DNA of 64,000 nt, taken from contig NZ_KE952935.1 of the NCBI RefSeq assembly GCF_000466405.1, forward strand, positions 104,051 to 168,050, given 5' to 3'. Origin of the DNA: Atopobium sp. oral taxon 810 str. F0209. Its GTDB lineage: Bacteria; Actinomycetota; Coriobacteriia; Coriobacteriales; Atopobiaceae. A program made the position numbers and the translations under genes. This document shows positions 18,032 to 26,843 of the stretch, piece by piece. A model generated the notes under the pieces. It saw only the letters and a program-made list of their open reading frames with translations, had not been told where the DNA came from and did not search any database. Numbering within the stretch: position 1 is the stretch's first letter; the number at the start of each line of letters is the position of its first letter.

Positions 18032-18330
18032 CACAAAAGGGTGCTTTATGAACCCGTTGTACTTCATTTGTTGCAAACGGTTCAAAACCGTACTAAACGG
18101 CTGAAGAATGCCCAGGTAAAAATTGTCGCAAGGGTGCTTTCTGAACCGTCTGTGAGCTCTTTTATGCAGAGGGTTCAAAAGCGTCGTTTTGCTCGCGTAT
18201 TTTCGCAGATAAATTTTCTTCTGAGGGTGCATATTGAACCGTCTGTGGGCAAAAGGGTGCATATTGAACCCGATGCAAGTAAAAGGATGCGTTGCGGGCG
18301 CATTGTGAACCGCCTGCAGAGCAAGGTGTG
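18032..18330. repeat. Cluster of five diverged GGGTGC...TGAACC repeats
   Basis: The about 300-bp stretch without a gene holds copies near 18037, 18128, 18232, 18251 and 18296. The middle ones read AGGGTGCATATTGAACC, often followed by GTCTGTG. Inverted forms (CGGTTCAAAACCG near 18078) also occur. Spacing is irregular, so it is not a CRISPR array. Confidence 0.6.
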
Positions 18331-18335
18331 CATTA

Positions 18336-18371
18336 CAAGAAAAAGCAGGCCAGACGCGTTGTCTGACCTGC
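18336..18371 (-). terminator. Intrinsic terminator of tRNA-Arg(CCT)
   Basis: Stem 18345-18355 / 18361-18371 (GCAGGTCAGAC on the minus strand, one mismatch or wobble) followed on the minus strand by a T-run. Confidence 0.85.
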
Positions 18372-18380
18372 TGTATGTGC

Positions 18381-18456
18381 TGGTGACCCCGGGCGGATTC
18401 GAACCGTCGACACCAGGTTTAGGAAACCTGTGCTCTATCCCCTGAGCTACGGGGCC
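18381..18456 (-). tRNA. tRNA-Arg(CCT)
   Basis: Read on the minus strand, acceptor GGCCCCG pairs with CGGGGTC (one G-T), discriminator A, encoded CCA. Anticodon loop TTCCTAA gives CCT. Confidence 0.95.
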
Positions 18457-18522
18457 GTGCGTAAGGGTCATTTTATCACCTGTTGGCAAGCAATGCCGCC
18501 ACGGCTTTGACCCAAATGAGAA

Positions 18523-19197
18523 CTACTTTGCGTCTTTATCCTTCTTGTCACGCGTAGACTTCTTGGGAGTGTCCTCATCAAGATGTGTAGCAGCATACTG
18601 CAAAACGCGCTTGTCTGACATGCGCGCGACTTCTGCATCGGCGGCATTGCGCATAGGACGTACAGAACGCCAGTCATAGATAAAGCCAGCAATAATCAGC
18701 GCGTAAGCAGATACCAGCGTAATCACACTTAGCGTGGCACCAAAACTACTTTTTTCGGCAGGGAAGAAGCGGCTCAACACCAAAGATAATATGGTCATGC
18801 CCATGCCGCCGCCAAGCAGAACCCACCAAATATGCTGACTACGCTTATAAGAAGCGTGACCATTCAAGATGGATCGAGCAACACGCGTGCGAGCATCAGC
18901 GATGTTGCGCTGACGGCGACGCTCGGCCTTTTGCTCTTCTTTGGTCATCTCGGACTGAGCTTTTCCAGTTTTACCGAGTTTGTAATCCTCAGAAGATACA
19001 ACGCGGACTGTGGCGGCAGCCTCGCGGCTGGGCTTAGCACGAGCAGCTGAACTCTTGTATTGACCAACGCTGCTTTTCTTTACCGCGGGATCATCTTCTT
19101 GCTGATCTGCTTTTGTGTCGGTTGCGGTCTTGGCGAAGGGATTGCCGTTGAGTGCAGCTTCTTCGCGCGCGCCGGCTAAAGTATCACGCAGTGACAT
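18523..19197 (-). CDS. Membrane protein of unknown function with basic/acidic N-terminal tail
   Basis: 224 aa. A long charged N-terminal region (1-118) is followed by two predicted membrane helices (about 122-142 and 153-172) and a charged tail ending in KKDKDAK. Both ends are probably cytoplasmic. AGGAGACTC precedes the ATG. The first 14 nt overlap the 3' end of purC, which points to co-translation. I recognise no family; a link with purine synthesis is not implied beyond co-transcription. Confidence 0.75.
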   Translation of the reverse strand: MSLRDTLAGAREEAALNGNPFAKTATDTKADQQEDDPAVKKSSVGQYKSSAARAKPSREAAATVRVVSSEDYKLGKTGKAQSEMTKEEQKAERRRQRNIADARTRVARSILNGHASYKRSQHIWWVLLGGGMGMTILSLVLSRFFPAEKSSFGATLSVITLVSAYALIIAGFIYDWRSVRPMRNAADAEVARMSDKRVLQYAATHLDEDTPKKSTRDKKDKDAK

Positions 19198-20080
19198 GAG
19201 TCTCCTTCATGGGGGTAAAACTTTCGCCAGTAATAATCTGGTATGCCTCTTGATAACGCTTAGAGGTGCCCTCAATCACCTTAGCGGGGAGGTGAGGGGG
19301 CTCACCAGTCATATCCCAGTTGGCACGCAGCCAATCACGGACGTACTGCTTGTCATAGCTTGGCTGAATACTACCAGCAGCATAACCCTCAGCAAGCCAG
19401 AAGCGACTAGAGTCAGGGGTAAGGCATTCATCAATTAATGTAAGTTGGCCATCAATCAGACCAAACTCAAACTTGGTATCAGCAATAATGATGCCGCGTG
19501 TTAAAGCATATTCGGCAGCAGCACGATACAGCGCCAATGAAGCATCACGAAGCTGGGTTGCCATCTCTTTGCCGACGATTTCTGCGCAGCGTTCAAACGA
19601 GATATTTTCGTCATGGTCGCCAATGGCGGCTTTGGTAGAGGGGGTAAAGATAGGCTCAGGTAGTTGAGAAGCTTCGACAAGACCTTCGGGTAACTTAATA
19701 CCGCAAACTGTGCAGTCCTGATCGTAGGTCTTTTTACCAGAACCCGTGAGATAGCCACGTACGATGCACTCAATAGGCAAAGGCTGTGCTTTTTGAACAA
19801 GCATAGAACGGCCAGCAAGATAATCTATATACCCCGCATATTCATCGGGCAGCGCAACAGGATCAATCGAAACCATGTGATTGGGAACCAAATCCTGAAA
19901 ACGCTTAAACCAAAATGCCGAAATGCGGGTAAGAATTTCACCTTTGTAAGGAATCTCGTCAGGCAAGATAAAGTCATAAGCACTGATGCGGTCACTTGCG
20001 ACCATGAGTAACTTATCACCGCAATCATAGATGTCGCGTACTTTACCTTGGGAGTCGGGACGCATATCCATCGATTCCAT
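19184..20080 (-). CDS. purC: Phosphoribosylaminoimidazole-succinocarboxamide synthase
   Basis: 298 aa. SAICAR synthetase joins aspartate to CAIR with ATP. Visible motifs: GKVRDIYD (ATP-binding start), LMVASDRISAYDFILPDEIPYKG split as is usual, IECIVRGYLTGSGKK, and IIIADTKFEFG with the DECLTPDSSRF signature near the C-terminus. This is the long (~295 aa) type. AAGGAG lies 8 nt before ATG 20080. It is transcribed opposite to purB and purE and overlaps the downstream membrane-protein gene by 14 nt. Confidence 0.96.
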   Translation of the reverse strand: MESMDMRPDSQGKVRDIYDCGDKLLMVASDRISAYDFILPDEIPYKGEILTRISAFWFKRFQDLVPNHMVSIDPVALPDEYAGYIDYLAGRSMLVQKAQPLPIECIVRGYLTGSGKKTYDQDCTVCGIKLPEGLVEASQLPEPIFTPSTKAAIGDHDENISFERCAEIVGKEMATQLRDASLALYRAAAEYALTRGIIIADTKFEFGLIDGQLTLIDECLTPDSSRFWLAEGYAAGSIQPSYDKQYVRDWLRANWDMTGEPPHLPAKVIEGTSKRYQEAYQIITGESFTPMKETHVTA

Positions 20081-20191
20081 GTGAAGGTCTCCTTAATGCT
20101 TCAGGCGTAAGTCATCGTAATTTACGCACCGCATGTCGCACAAACGCGCTGATTATACGAGAAAAGAGCGCAGAGTTTGTGAGTCATTTAT

Positions 20192-22123
20192 CTACTGTGA
20201 AGAGTTATCACTTTGAGCTGGTCCGGTAGAAACGGTGATGGTGATGGTAGAGCCTACAGAAGCACTACGGCCACCTCCCGGACTCTGTGATATAACCGTA
20301 CCCTTCTCTACGTTTGAGCTAGATGCGGTCTCTACACTGACCTCAAACCCCACATCGCTCAGAGCACTCTGAGCTTCTTCTTGAGTAAAGCCTACGACAG
20401 ATGGAACATCGATAGAGGAGGGGCCAGAGGAAATAGTAATAACAATCGTTGAACCCTTATCAGCTTTTCCGGTGGCAGACTGACGGAAAACAACACCCTT
20501 AGTAACCTCGTCAGAAGCTTCTTCGCGCACGTCTACCTTAAAGCCCGCGTTGTTTAAAGTTGCAGTTGCATTGTCTTGATCCATACCAGTTACATCAGGC
20601 ACTTTGACCGATTCGACACCCAAAGAAAGCTGGTAGGTAACACTATCGCCGGCTTTTGCAGCAGTGCCTGGTTTGGGATCTTGAGAGACAACTTTGCCTG
20701 CTTCCACGTCGGGGGTGTACACGCCCTCACCAGCCTTTGCAATGAGACCCCTGCTAAGCAGAGCATCTTCGGCTTCCTTGGCAGTCATATTGCTAAGATC
20801 GGGAACAGAGACATCTTCAGCTGGCTTTTCGCCCTTAGAGATAGTGATATTAATTTCGGTATCTTTGGCAAATTGCTTGTTTGCGGCAGGATCTTGGCTC
20901 ATGACGCGACCAGACTCGACAGTGTCGCTGTAGCCCTCACGAACCTCACCTACCTTAAACCAATTTGTGGACTCAATTGTCTCAATAGCATCTTTGCGCG
21001 AGAGGTTTGAGAGGTTGGGTACCGCCTTGGTTCCACCACCAGCAAAGATTGTGGTCCAAAGAATCGCGATAACAGCAATAACAAGTGCAATAGCACCCAG
21101 TACACCAAAGATAGTACGATGACTCTTTCGGCGCTCTTCGGCTTCTTGTTGTTCGCGTGCCAGCTCGGTGGCTGAGGTCTGGCGCGCACGCGCAGATGTG
21201 GTGCGTACAGGAGTTACACGTTGGGTAGCCGTAGCCGAAGGAGCACCAATCTGTGCAGTAGCTGCAGCGAGTGGTAATACAGCGGTTGCATTGTTGACTT
21301 CCTGAAGCCTACCTGCAAGATAGTCGTGCAATACACGTACCAACTCGTCGGCGCTCTGGAAACGCGCATCAGGATTTTTTTGCATGCACTTGAGAATGAT
21401 GCCCTCAAGCGAAGGGTCAATCGCAGGATTGCGTTGGCTTGGTGGCTGAGGAGTTTCATTGACCTGCTTGAGTGCAACAGAAATCGCATCGTCTCCATCA
21501 AAAGGCACGCTACCTGTTGCGGCTTCGTACATAACAACGCCAAGTGAGTAGATATCCGTGGTGGGACCCAAAGGTTTGCCCTGGGTTTGTTCGGGCGATA
21601 CGTAGTGAGCTGTGCCAAGAACAGAGTTATCGGTTGTAAGATGGCTGTTTTTTGCACGTGCAATACCAAAGTCCATGACCTTGATATTGCCATCAGGTTG
21701 CACCATGATATTTTGCGGCTTGATGTCGCGGTGAATGATATCGTGACGATGGGCTACAGAGAGAGCCTGTGCAATCTGTGAGCCAATCTGAGCAACCTTC
21801 TTGCCATCAAGGGCACCATGTCTACGGATACCGCTCTTGAGGTCAGTACCGCGTAAATACTCCATCACGATGTAATAGGTGTCGTTATCTTTACCCCAGT
21901 CGTACACCGAGACAATATAGGGGCTCTGCAAAGCTGCCGCAGCCTGAGCCTCCTGCTTAAAGCGAGCAGCAAAGGACGAGTCATTGGCATACTGCGGGAG
22001 CATTGTTTTGATAGCGACAGTACGGCCTAACACGCGGTCGAGACCGCGGTAAACAACCGCCATTCCACCTGCCCCAACCTTGTCCTGAACTTCATATCGT
22101 CCGCCGAGTGTCCTACCTGGCAT
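20192..22123 (-). CDS. pknB: Ser/Thr protein kinase with four PASTA domains
   Basis: 643 aa. The cytoplasmic kinase domain (about 8-270) has the glycine loop GAGGMAVVY, VAIK, catalytic HRDIKPQN, DFG and SPEQ. A juxtamembrane region (270-340) is followed by one membrane helix (about 343-365). Four extracellular PASTA repeats follow (from about 372, 438, 504 and 570), typical for binding muropeptides or lipid II. The family controls growth and division by phosphorylating cell-wall and FHA proteins. It is the last gene of the kinase/phosphatase/SEDS-PBP unit; GGAG lies 6 nt before the ATG. A short Ser/Gln tail ends the protein. Confidence 0.95.
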   Translation of the reverse strand: MPGRTLGGRYEVQDKVGAGGMAVVYRGLDRVLGRTVAIKTMLPQYANDSSFAARFKQEAQAAAALQSPYIVSVYDWGKDNDTYYIVMEYLRGTDLKSGIRRHGALDGKKVAQIGSQIAQALSVAHRHDIIHRDIKPQNIMVQPDGNIKVMDFGIARAKNSHLTTDNSVLGTAHYVSPEQTQGKPLGPTTDIYSLGVVMYEAATGSVPFDGDDAISVALKQVNETPQPPSQRNPAIDPSLEGIILKCMQKNPDARFQSADELVRVLHDYLAGRLQEVNNATAVLPLAAATAQIGAPSATATQRVTPVRTTSARARQTSATELAREQQEAEERRKSHRTIFGVLGAIALVIAVIAILWTTIFAGGGTKAVPNLSNLSRKDAIETIESTNWFKVGEVREGYSDTVESGRVMSQDPAANKQFAKDTEINITISKGEKPAEDVSVPDLSNMTAKEAEDALLSRGLIAKAGEGVYTPDVEAGKVVSQDPKPGTAAKAGDSVTYQLSLGVESVKVPDVTGMDQDNATATLNNAGFKVDVREEASDEVTKGVVFRQSATGKADKGSTIVITISSGPSSIDVPSVVGFTQEEAQSALSDVGFEVSVETASSSNVEKGTVISQSPGGGRSASVGSTITITVSTGPAQSDNSSQ

Positions 22124-22219
22124 TTGCAGCTCCTATCTTGCTCGCAGCACGTTTACTGCGTTCTTACATAATCTCATAAGCTTCGCTCGTTGAGTGCGAA
22201 GCTACGCTACTCACATAGA

Positions 22220-25093
22220 TCAACTGGCACCCGCCGCTTGTACATTGAGACAAGCGGCAAGTACTTCTCCTGCCACAGTAGTGGCAACGCCGTGAACAGA
22301 ATTATCATCGACCTGCTCAATGACTACCGAGATAGCAACAGTGGGATTTTTATAAGGAGCAAAACCGATAAACAGTGAGTTGGACCATTTGCCATTATTG
22401 GTTTCGGCGGTACCTGTTTTGCCGGCCACTTGGACTCCACGGATGGCAGCTCCGCCACCCGTACCTGACTCAACTACGCTTAACATTGCTTCTTTGAGCT
22501 GGTCGGCTGTAGAAGTAGAAAAGACCTTGCCGAGGGAAACCTGCTGAGTTTCAGAGGTGGTTGTGCCCTCGTTAGAAACAATGTGGTCAATAACATAGGG
22601 TTTCATAGCTTCGCCACCATTTGCAACTGCTGCTGCAAGCACAGCATTTTGCATCACGGTAGTGTAGGGGCCATTGTTGCCCTTGTGTTGTCCAACAGGC
22701 TGGCCTGCTGCTGCCCAAGCAGTTTCCCACTCAGACATATCGTCGACTGTGGGCATCGTAGAGGGCAAAGCCGAGAAGTCCTGACCAATAGAGCTGCCAT
22801 AGCCAGCCGCCTGAGCATAGGAGATAAGATTTTTAGCCCCAATCTGGCTACCTATCTGTGCAAAGACAGTATTGGCAGAGTTTGCAAAGGCATCCTTCGC
22901 ACTGAGAGACTCCCAGGAATTGTTTTCAAAGTTGGTTACTGCGGCTCCGCCAAAATCCATTGAAGCGGGAGCGGGATAGGAGGTTTCAAGCGTAGTGCGC
23001 TTGAGGTCAAGAGCGGCTCCCAGAGTGAGTGTTTTGAAAGTAGATCCTGGTGCATATAGTGCACAAGTGGTCCTGTCGACAAGAGGTGAATTCTTATCAT
23101 CAGCTACGATATAACCACTTTGATCATACGAGTAGGTGGGTGAAGAAGCCTTTGCTAATACAGCGCCTGTTGAGGGATCGAGGACAACAATAGCACCCAC
23201 ATATCCGTCGAGTGCGCGTTCAGCTGCACGCTGCATTTGCGAATTAAGGGTAAGCACAACAGACGAGCCTGAGTTGGGTACTCCTGCCAACGAAAGCAGA
23301 GCGTTATGCAGGTTTGAAAAGTCCGCATCACCCTTGAGTGCATCATTTGCTGCTAGTTCGACACCAGTAATCTCTCCGGTGGAAACAAAGCCAACTGTAT
23401 GTACCGCAAGAGAACCCTGAGGATGGTTGCGTTGGTAGCTACCATCGCCCTGCAAGACTGACTCTGCGAGTGTGACTCCATCGGAAGTCACAATAGAGCC
23501 ACGTTGGACGCGGCGAGCTTTAAGTGCGGTATGGGTGTTGTATTGGTCGTGCTGTAGAGCTTCAGCATGAATGACTTGCACATAGGTGAGGTTTGCAATG
23601 AGTGCAGCAAACATCAGGGAAAACACGGAGACAATCACGGTAAGTCGCTTACCCAGCGCTACACGGCCAAGCACGCCAGATTCAGGTGTGAGCATGCCAT
23701 AGCGTCCACGGGCGTGTGCACCATGCACTACTGCAGAGGCGGTGCGGGCACCGGTGAGGGCAGGATTTTTGCTGGTATTAAATTTAATTGAGTCAGAAGT
23801 TTCTACCTGGACACCATGTCCCGTACCTTCATCTCCTGCACGGAGCAAAAGACCAATAATGATAAAGCTGGCCAACAACGAGCTGCCGCCCTGGCTCATA
23901 AAAGGTAGGGTGACACCCGTAAGTGGCAACATTTTGGTGACGCCACCCACGATAACAAAGGCCTGAACAGCAATAGCGGCGGTAAGTCCTGCCGCGGTAA
24001 ATGCGGAGACATCAGAGCGTGCACGCGCTGCGGTGGCAAGACCACGCACCGCCAGCAGCAAATAACAAATCAGCACAGCAGAGGCGCCCAGCAACCCCAT
24101 CTCTTCTCCGATAGCGGAGAAAATAAAGTCAGATTGAACAAAAGTAACAGTCTTGGCTGCCAAGCCCTTGCCAATGCCTGTGCCTACCATGCCACCGTCT
24201 GCCAACGAGTAGAGCGATTGCAAAATTTGCATGCCGCTACCCCAGCGATCTTGGGTGGGGTCAAGCCACATATGTACACGAGTTTGTACGTGACCAAAAA
24301 ACTTAAAGCAAAAGACACCGCCAATGGCGAGCAGTAGAAAGAAGAAAATGACGTAGCTTGGGCGTCCTGTGCAAACATAAAGCATGAGTACAAAGAAACT
24401 AAAGAAAAGCAAAGCGCTACCCAGATCGCGTTCAAAGACCACTACCAACAGCGAGATGCCCCACATGACCAACATAGGCGCCAACATGCGTGGGCGGGGA
24501 AGCGCAAGCGGTCCGATATGGCGCGTGGAAGCAGAGAGCATTTCTCGATTTTCTGCGAGATAAGCTGCAAGGAACAAGATGATGAGAATTTTTGCAAGCT
24601 CACCTGGTTGAAATGATAGAGGCCCCAAACGTAGCCAGAGGCGTGAGCCGTTGATTTCAGTACCAAAGATCATTGGAATAAGTAGCAGCACAATGCCTGC
24701 AATACCCAGCGTAAATTTGTATCCCGCCAGTTGATCGAGACTGGGTACAAAATAGAGCGTGGCTACCATTGCTGCAACCGAGACAAATAGCCATATAACT
24801 TGGCTGTTTGTTTGTCCTCCCGTGAGCCGCGACACAAAGGTGATACCAATGCCTGAAAGCACAAATACCAAAGGTAAAATTACGGGGTCTGCTGCAGGGG
24901 CAAGTCTGCGCACAGCAAGATGTGCGCCGGTAAAAGCAATAAGAAGCCCTAGCGGTACCGCAAATGCTGAGACACTCAGAGTAACCTTGTCAGAGACCAA
25001 ATACATGGCATAAAGCAGACCTACAGGTACGGCAGCAAGTAGCAGTAATAGCAACTCTGTATTGCGCCTACCGTTGATTTTTTGTTCCCGCAC
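22220..25093 (-). CDS. Fused SEDS glycosyltransferase (FtsW/RodA) and penicillin-binding transpeptidase
   Basis: 957 aa in one uninterrupted frame, GTG start 2 nt after the phosphatase stop. Residues 1 to about 425 form a polytopic SEDS domain with the active-loop signatures WLDPTQDRWGSG and FVQSDFIFSAIGEEMG. A linker of about 60 residues and one more membrane helix (about 480-505) lead into a class B PBP. That has the dimerisation segment RRVQRGSIVTSDG, the transpeptidase SxxK in GSTFKTL (about 682), SAN (about 737) and KTGTAE (about 890). SEDS proteins polymerise glycan strands and their PBP partners crosslink them. Elsewhere rodA and pbpA are usually separate neighbouring genes at this position in the cluster. 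Here both activities would be in one chain with fixed stoichiometry. No stop or frameshift separates them. Confidence 0.95.
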   Translation of the reverse strand: MREQKINGRRNTELLLLLLAAVPVGLLYAMYLVSDKVTLSVSAFAVPLGLLIAFTGAHLAVRRLAPAADPVILPLVFVLSGIGITFVSRLTGGQTNSQVIWLFVSVAAMVATLYFVPSLDQLAGYKFTLGIAGIVLLLIPMIFGTEINGSRLWLRLGPLSFQPGELAKILIILFLAAYLAENREMLSASTRHIGPLALPRPRMLAPMLVMWGISLLVVVFERDLGSALLFFSFFVLMLYVCTGRPSYVIFFFLLLAIGGVFCFKFFGHVQTRVHMWLDPTQDRWGSGMQILQSLYSLADGGMVGTGIGKGLAAKTVTFVQSDFIFSAIGEEMGLLGASAVLICYLLLAVRGLATAARARSDVSAFTAAGLTAAIAVQAFVIVGGVTKMLPLTGVTLPFMSQGGSSLLASFIIIGLLLRAGDEGTGHGVQVETSDSIKFNTSKNPALTGARTASAVVHGAHARGRYGMLTPESGVLGRVALGKRLTVIVSVFSLMFAALIANLTYVQVIHAEALQHDQYNTHTALKARRVQRGSIVTSDGVTLAESVLQGDGSYQRNHPQGSLAVHTVGFVSTGEITGVELAANDALKGDADFSNLHNALLSLAGVPNSGSSVVLTLNSQMQRAAERALDGYVGAIVVLDPSTGAVLAKASSPTYSYDQSGYIVADDKNSPLVDRTTCALYAPGSTFKTLTLGAALDLKRTTLETSYPAPASMDFGGAAVTNFENNSWESLSAKDAFANSANTVFAQIGSQIGAKNLISYAQAAGYGSSIGQDFSALPSTMPTVDDMSEWETAWAAAGQPVGQHKGNNGPYTTVMQNAVLAAAVANGGEAMKPYVIDHIVSNEGTTTSETQQVSLGKVFSTSTADQLKEAMLSVVESGTGGGAAIRGVQVAGKTGTAETNNGKWSNSLFIGFAPYKNPTVAISVVIEQVDDNSVHGVATTVAGEVLAACLNVQAAGAS

Positions 25094-25095
25094 CC

Positions 25096-26415
25096 TTATT
25101 CACCTGCCCCAGAAGTATTTGTATTGCTTGTCTTATTTCCCTCACCCAGAGGCACCGCGGGATTGTTGGGAGAAATACCTTCTTGTTCGACTTTCTCCTT
25201 GGTTTCCGCTGTTTGGTCGAGAGTCTTTGTAGTGCTTTCCATATAAGCATTTATCTTGGCGTAGGCATCTTTGTAACTTTCTGCTGCAACGCCCTCATGT
25301 TCCAAGCGAGTGCGCGTTGCCTCATCAGTAATTTCGGAGGTTTGTACATCTGAGGTTTCCACCCATTCATTGAGTGGGAAGCCAAAGACGTAGTCATTCC
25401 AACCTCGGTAAATAGCGATACGCCCATTATGATCTTTAAGGAAGTAAGACGAACGGATTATCAAAGTCATTGACGCTAACATCAACAGGACAAAGCCAAG
25501 AATAAAAGCAGCCACACGTAAGGCATGGCGTTTCTTTTTTGTCCAGCGCGCCTCTTCTAAACCATCGTCTTCGATATCTACTACCAAAACAGTAACGTTG
25601 TCATGGCCACCTGCAGAAAGCGCCTCAGCAACCAAGCTATCTGCAGCAGACTGAGGGGTGGCACAGGATACGGCAACCGCTTCAATTTTTGAATCTTCGA
25701 TCATGGATGAAAGACCATCAGAACACAAAATCAGGCGGTCTCCCGTAGAAACATTGATGGTGAAGTGGTCGGCATACATATCAGGGTCAGAACCCAGCGC
25801 ACGCGTGATAACCGAGCGCGAGGGGTGAACTCGTGCTTCGTCAGCAGTAATCTCACCCGCATCAACTAGCTCCTCAACGTAGGAGTGGTCGTGCGTGAGA
25901 CGTACGAGTGTACCTGCATGCAAAAGATAAAGGCGCGAATCTCCCACATGTGCGATTGCCATTTTGTCACCAATAATAATGACGGAGGTGCAGGTAGAAC
26001 CCATGCCAGGTTTGCCTTTACCCTCTTTGGCGCCATTGATAACAGCAAGATTTGCTGCTTCAACAGCAGCACCTAGGTACACATCATCCGCTTCAAGAGG
26101 CGCTTGTTCGGCAAGTGTCTGAGCAGCAATGGAGCTAGCCACCTCACCTGCGGCATGCCCGCCCATACCATCACAAACGGCAAACAATGGCGCACGAACA
26201 AGAAAAGAATCCTCATTATGGTCACGTACGAGACCAACGTCAGAGCGTACACCCCAAGACAAACGCGTTGTCGAGCCGGTGGCAGTTTGTGAATCTTCCC
26301 GCGAATCTAGGCAAAGCGTATCATGCCCTGGACTCATCACGGGAGCTTTTTTCTCTTTGGTGCTCCGGTGGAGTGAGGGTCGCTTTACCGAATTTTTTAG
26401 CAAGGATAGATTCAT
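25096..26415 (-). CDS. PP2C-type Ser/Thr phosphatase (PstP-like)
   Basis: 439 aa. The PP2C domain (about 50-290) shows the metal-binding motifs VRDHNEDSF, CDGMGGHAAGE, HVGDSRLY, LCSDGLS and GGHDNVTV, all intact. A membrane helix (about 300-322) and a roughly 110-residue tail rich in Glu, Thr and Asn follow. It should dephosphorylate the substrates of the linked Ser/Thr kinases. No strong ribosome site is seen before ATG 26415; ATG at residue 27 is a weaker alternative. It sits between the FHA gene and the SEDS-PBP fusion in the usual actinobacterial order. Confidence 0.93.
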   Translation of the reverse strand: MNLSLLKNSVKRPSLHRSTKEKKAPVMSPGHDTLCLDSREDSQTATGSTTRLSWGVRSDVGLVRDHNEDSFLVRAPLFAVCDGMGGHAAGEVASSIAAQTLAEQAPLEADDVYLGAAVEAANLAVINGAKEGKGKPGMGSTCTSVIIIGDKMAIAHVGDSRLYLLHAGTLVRLTHDHSYVEELVDAGEITADEARVHPSRSVITRALGSDPDMYADHFTINVSTGDRLILCSDGLSSMIEDSKIEAVAVSCATPQSAADSLVAEALSAGGHDNVTVLVVDIEDDGLEEARWTKKKRHALRVAAFILGFVLLMLASMTLIIRSSYFLKDHNGRIAIYRGWNDYVFGFPLNEWVETSDVQTSEITDEATRTRLEHEGVAAESYKDAYAKINAYMESTTKTLDQTAETKEKVEQEGISPNNPAVPLGEGNKTSNTNTSGAGE

Positions 26416-26427
26416 GAGGATATCTCG

Positions 26428-26841
26428 CTAGCGTCGGCTAATACGCATGATGGCATCGCCCACCTGTACCTCATCTTCGTCCCTGAGCGTAACGGGCTGG
26501 TCGACGGGGTGTCCATTTACAAGGGTGCCATTGGTTGATTGCAAATCTTCAAGTACCAAGGCAGGACCCTGGAGGGTATAACGCGCATGTGTAGCTGAAA
26601 CAAATGGCTCATCAATTACGATATCGGATGAAGGTGAGCGCCCCATTACGACGGGTCCCAAGATATCCACACTGAGACCGCGTAGATTAGAAGGACCCTT
26701 CTCGACACTCACTGTCCAAATCGCAGCATCCTTGCGTTGTCCGCGTACAAGACCAATACCTGTCTTCATCGTGGTAAAGAGGAACAGGTAAAGGAAGGCG
26801 ACAAGCAAAAGCCTGCCAACGAAAAGGGCAAGATCGATCAT
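26428..26841 (-). CDS. Membrane-anchored FHA-domain protein (FhaB-like)
   Basis: 137 aa. One N-terminal membrane helix (about 5-27) and a C-terminal FHA domain (about 62-130), with VVMGRSPSSDIVI, SATHARYTL and LQSTNGTLVNG. FHA domains bind phosphothreonine, so this is a likely partner or substrate of the linked kinases in cell-wall control. GGGAG lies 8 nt upstream, and the start is 2 nt after the FhaA stop. Confidence 0.92.
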   Translation of the reverse strand: MIDLALFVGRLLLVAFLYLFLFTTMKTGIGLVRGQRKDAAIWTVSVEKGPSNLRGLSVDILGPVVMGRSPSSDIVIDEPFVSATHARYTLQGPALVLEDLQSTNGTLVNGHPVDQPVTLRDEDEVQVGDAIMRISRR

Positions 26842-26843
26842 CT

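Noticed and set aside
18032..18330. Possible CRISPR array
   Set aside because: Units are short, diverged and irregularly spaced, with no constant-length spacers and no cas genes.
18175..18489. Minus-strand frame over tRNA-Arg(CCT)
   Set aside because: Antisense/sense tRNA artefact and repeat field; no ribosome site.
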